The notes beneath the pieces were generated by a model. It was given only the letters and a program-made list of their open reading frames with translations, was not told the origin of the DNA and searched no databases. From contig CALFUG010000270.1 of assembly GCA_937928455.1 (NCBI GenBank), forward strand, positions 1 to 5,891: DNA of 5,891 nucleotides, in the 5' to 3' direction. This DNA is from an uncultured Clostridia bacterium. GTDB lineage: Bacteria > Bacillota > Clostridia > Peptostreptococcales > Anaerovoracaceae. The position numbers and the translations under genes are program-made. Shown here piece by piece: positions 4,600-5,891 of this stretch. Numbering within the stretch: position 1 is the first letter of the stretch; every line of letters begins with the position of its first letter.

Positions 4600-5891
4600 A
4601 TGGGAAAACGCGGGTGGAAAAATAATTTAATACAGACGGCATTTTGGATGGCTTTATTGACCTTGGGTTCCAAGGTTCTGGGATTTGCCCGGGAGATGGC
4701 CATGGCTTCCTTTTTTGGCACCAATTATGTGGTGGATGCCTATGTCATGTCCCAGGCGGTGCCTGGGATTCTTTTTGCTGCTTTTTTTGCCGCCATTGCC
4801 ACTGCTTACATGCCTCTTCTTTCCGAGAGAATCGAAAAAGACGGGGAAGATGCCGGGTTTGTTTTCACTTCTCAAGTAATACGGATTCTTTTGGTATTCT
4901 CCGGGTTGGCTGCGGTGTTTGGCATTGTTTTTTCCGACCTGCTGGTATCCATTTTTGCTCCGGGCTTTACCGGGGAGACAGCACAGCTTACCAGCTTTTT
5001 CCTGAAGGTAACCTTCTCGTATATTCTGTTTTCTGCGGTCTCCGGTATTTTGGATAACTACCTTCAATACAAAGGAACCTTCATCCCCCAGATCCTGGTG
5101 GGATATATTCAGAACGTGGTGTTAATCTCCGTCATTGTGATTAGTGCTTTTACCACCCACTATTTCCTGGCCTTCGGCATGTTGATTGCCTATACCATTC
5201 GATTGATTATCTTCGGCATACTGTCTCGATCCCGAGGATTTCGCTATACGCGAAGCGGGGACCATCTAAAGGAAACCATCCGAAAAATTTCCCTATTGGG
5301 AATCCCCGTGTTTATTGGGTCCAGTATGGGTCAGATTAATCTTTTTGTGGATAAATCCCTGGCTTCCGGCCTTCCGGAGGGTAGTATGGCGGCTTTGAAT
5401 TATGCGGGCATCCTCAATACATTGATTATGTCTCTTAGTATTACAGTATTAACCACCCTGATTTATCCCAAATTGAATCGTGCCAGTGCCCGGGAAGAAC
5501 TGGAGCGATTTGGGGGAATTATGCAGCGAGGCCTGGTGTTGGTAGTGATGATTGCCTTGCCCTTTTCTTTGGGTGCCATGGTCTATAGCAATGAAATGGT
5601 GCAAGTGGTTTTTGAGCGGGGGGCCTTTGACGCGGGCGCAACGGCTTTGACCAACACGGCTTATTTGTTCTATTCCGTGGGATTGACTTTCATGGCGGTG
5701 AACGATTTGATGTTTCGAGGCTATTATGCCTTGCACGATATGAAGACGCCCATGATTTACGCCGGAATCGGGGTGGGCGTAAATATTGTGTTGAATCTGC
5801 TGTTGGTGGGGCCCATGGCCCATGGCGGGCTGGCTTTGGCCACCAGTATGGCGGCCTTGACCAATTCCGTACCGTTGATTACCGGGTTCCG
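4600..5891 (+). CDS. murJ: MurJ/MviN-family lipid II flippase (3' end outside window)
   Basis: Membrane protein expected to flip lipid-linked peptidoglycan precursor across the cytoplasmic membrane. 430 codons are present of a family that usually runs 500-520, so about the first twelve of fourteen helices are seen. The N-terminus carries the family motif G-S-K-V-L-G-F-A-R-E (23-32), then V-V-D-A-Y (44-48) and Y-M-P-L-L (70-74). Relative to E. coli MurJ, R24 and D39 are kept as R31 and D46 and R18 is replaced by K25. The R52 and R270 regions read F-A-A-F-F and N-Y-A-G-I-L (267-272), lacking those arginines. Q-I-N-L-F-V-D-K (245-252) matches the conserved helix-7 region. The start ATG 4600 follows a modest AGGAAG (4589-4594). 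It lies 19 nt after the stalk gene. Related flippases for other polyprenyl-linked glycans cannot be excluded. Confidence 0.92.
   Translation, partial: MGKRGWKNNLIQTAFWMALLTLGSKVLGFAREMAMASFFGTNYVVDAYVMSQAVPGILFAAFFAAIATAYMPLLSERIEKDGEDAGFVFTSQVIRILLVFSGLAAVFGIVFSDLLVSIFAPGFTGETAQLTSFFLKVTFSYILFSAVSGILDNYLQYKGTFIPQILVGYIQNVVLISVIVISAFTTHYFLAFGMLIAYTIRLIIFGILSRSRGFRYTRSGDHLKETIRKISLLGIPVFIGSSMGQINLFVDKSLASGLPEGSMAALNYAGILNTLIMSLSITVLTTLIYPKLNRASAREELERFGGIMQRGLVLVVMIALPFSLGAMVYSNEMVQVVFERGAFDAGATALTNTAYLFYSVGLTFMAVNDLMFRGYYALHDMKTPMIYAGIGVGVNIVLNLLLVGPMAHGGLALATSMAALTNSVPLITGF

Noticed and set aside
4644..5067. Plus- and minus-strand open frames overlapping the flippase start
   Set aside because: Composition is Cys/Gly/His-rich nonsense; the frame from 4600 gives a clear MurJ sequence to the window end.
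5449..5823. Minus-strand 124-codon open frame
   Set aside because: His/Gln-rich antisense shadow of the flippase helices with no start signal.
5812..5825. Tandem CCCATGG heptamer
   Set aside because: Two copies only, explained by the G-P-M-A-H-G-G codons of the flippase loop.
1..5891. CRISPR array, tRNA/rRNA gene, insertion sequence or phage genes
   Set aside because: No regularly spaced repeats, RNA-gene signatures, transposase-like frames or terminal inverted repeats are visible.

Overview
This is a densely packed window with moderate GC by eye and strong purine-rich Shine-Dalgarno sites (GGAGGG, AGGAGGG, GGAGGTGATC). It also contains a secreted protein with copper-amine-oxidase-type 'stalk' repeats and a TetR regulator of the TetR_C_8 type. 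Together these point to a Gram-positive, Firmicutes/Clostridia-like bacterium. This is inference from gene style; no rRNA or other phylogenetic marker is present.

Left part (1-557, minus strand): the 5' 185 codons of a TetR-family repressor whose end lies outside the window. It is transcribed divergently from an export operon. The shared 146-bp intergenic region (558-703) holds a TATAAT box, a likely repressor-gene promoter, and two inverted repeats built from CAACA/TGTTG half-sites, which are candidate operators.

Centre (704-3453, plus strand): a three-gene export operon. It encodes an ABC-2 type ATPase, a single six-helix ABC-2 permease whose start overlaps the ATPase gene by 11 nt, and a HlyD/YbhG-type membrane fusion protein 13 nt further on. 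Three of the starts in the window differ from the longest possible ORF because the Shine-Dalgarno position decides them. The set resembles the E. coli cecR-ybhGFSR (regulator plus drug exporter) arrangement, with one permease instead of two and a different gene order. The likely role is inducible export of a toxic or hydrophobic compound, controlled by the divergent TetR protein; the substrate cannot be read from the sequence.

Right part (3454-5891, plus strand): after a 113-nt gap with an extended -10 promoter candidate comes a second transcription unit. Its first gene encodes a secreted protein with two tandem stalk domains and an unrecognised helical C-terminal region. Nineteen nt later begins a MurJ/MviN-family lipid II flippase, cut by the window end after 430 codons. 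Both products act at or outside the membrane, so this unit is probably concerned with the cell envelope.

Most of the window is recognisable, ordinary envelope and export biology. I do not see a wholly new system. The points worth a second look are the operator candidates, the adaptor-bearing exporter in an apparently Gram-positive host, the stalk-protein/MurJ pairing and the divergent charged positions in MurJ.
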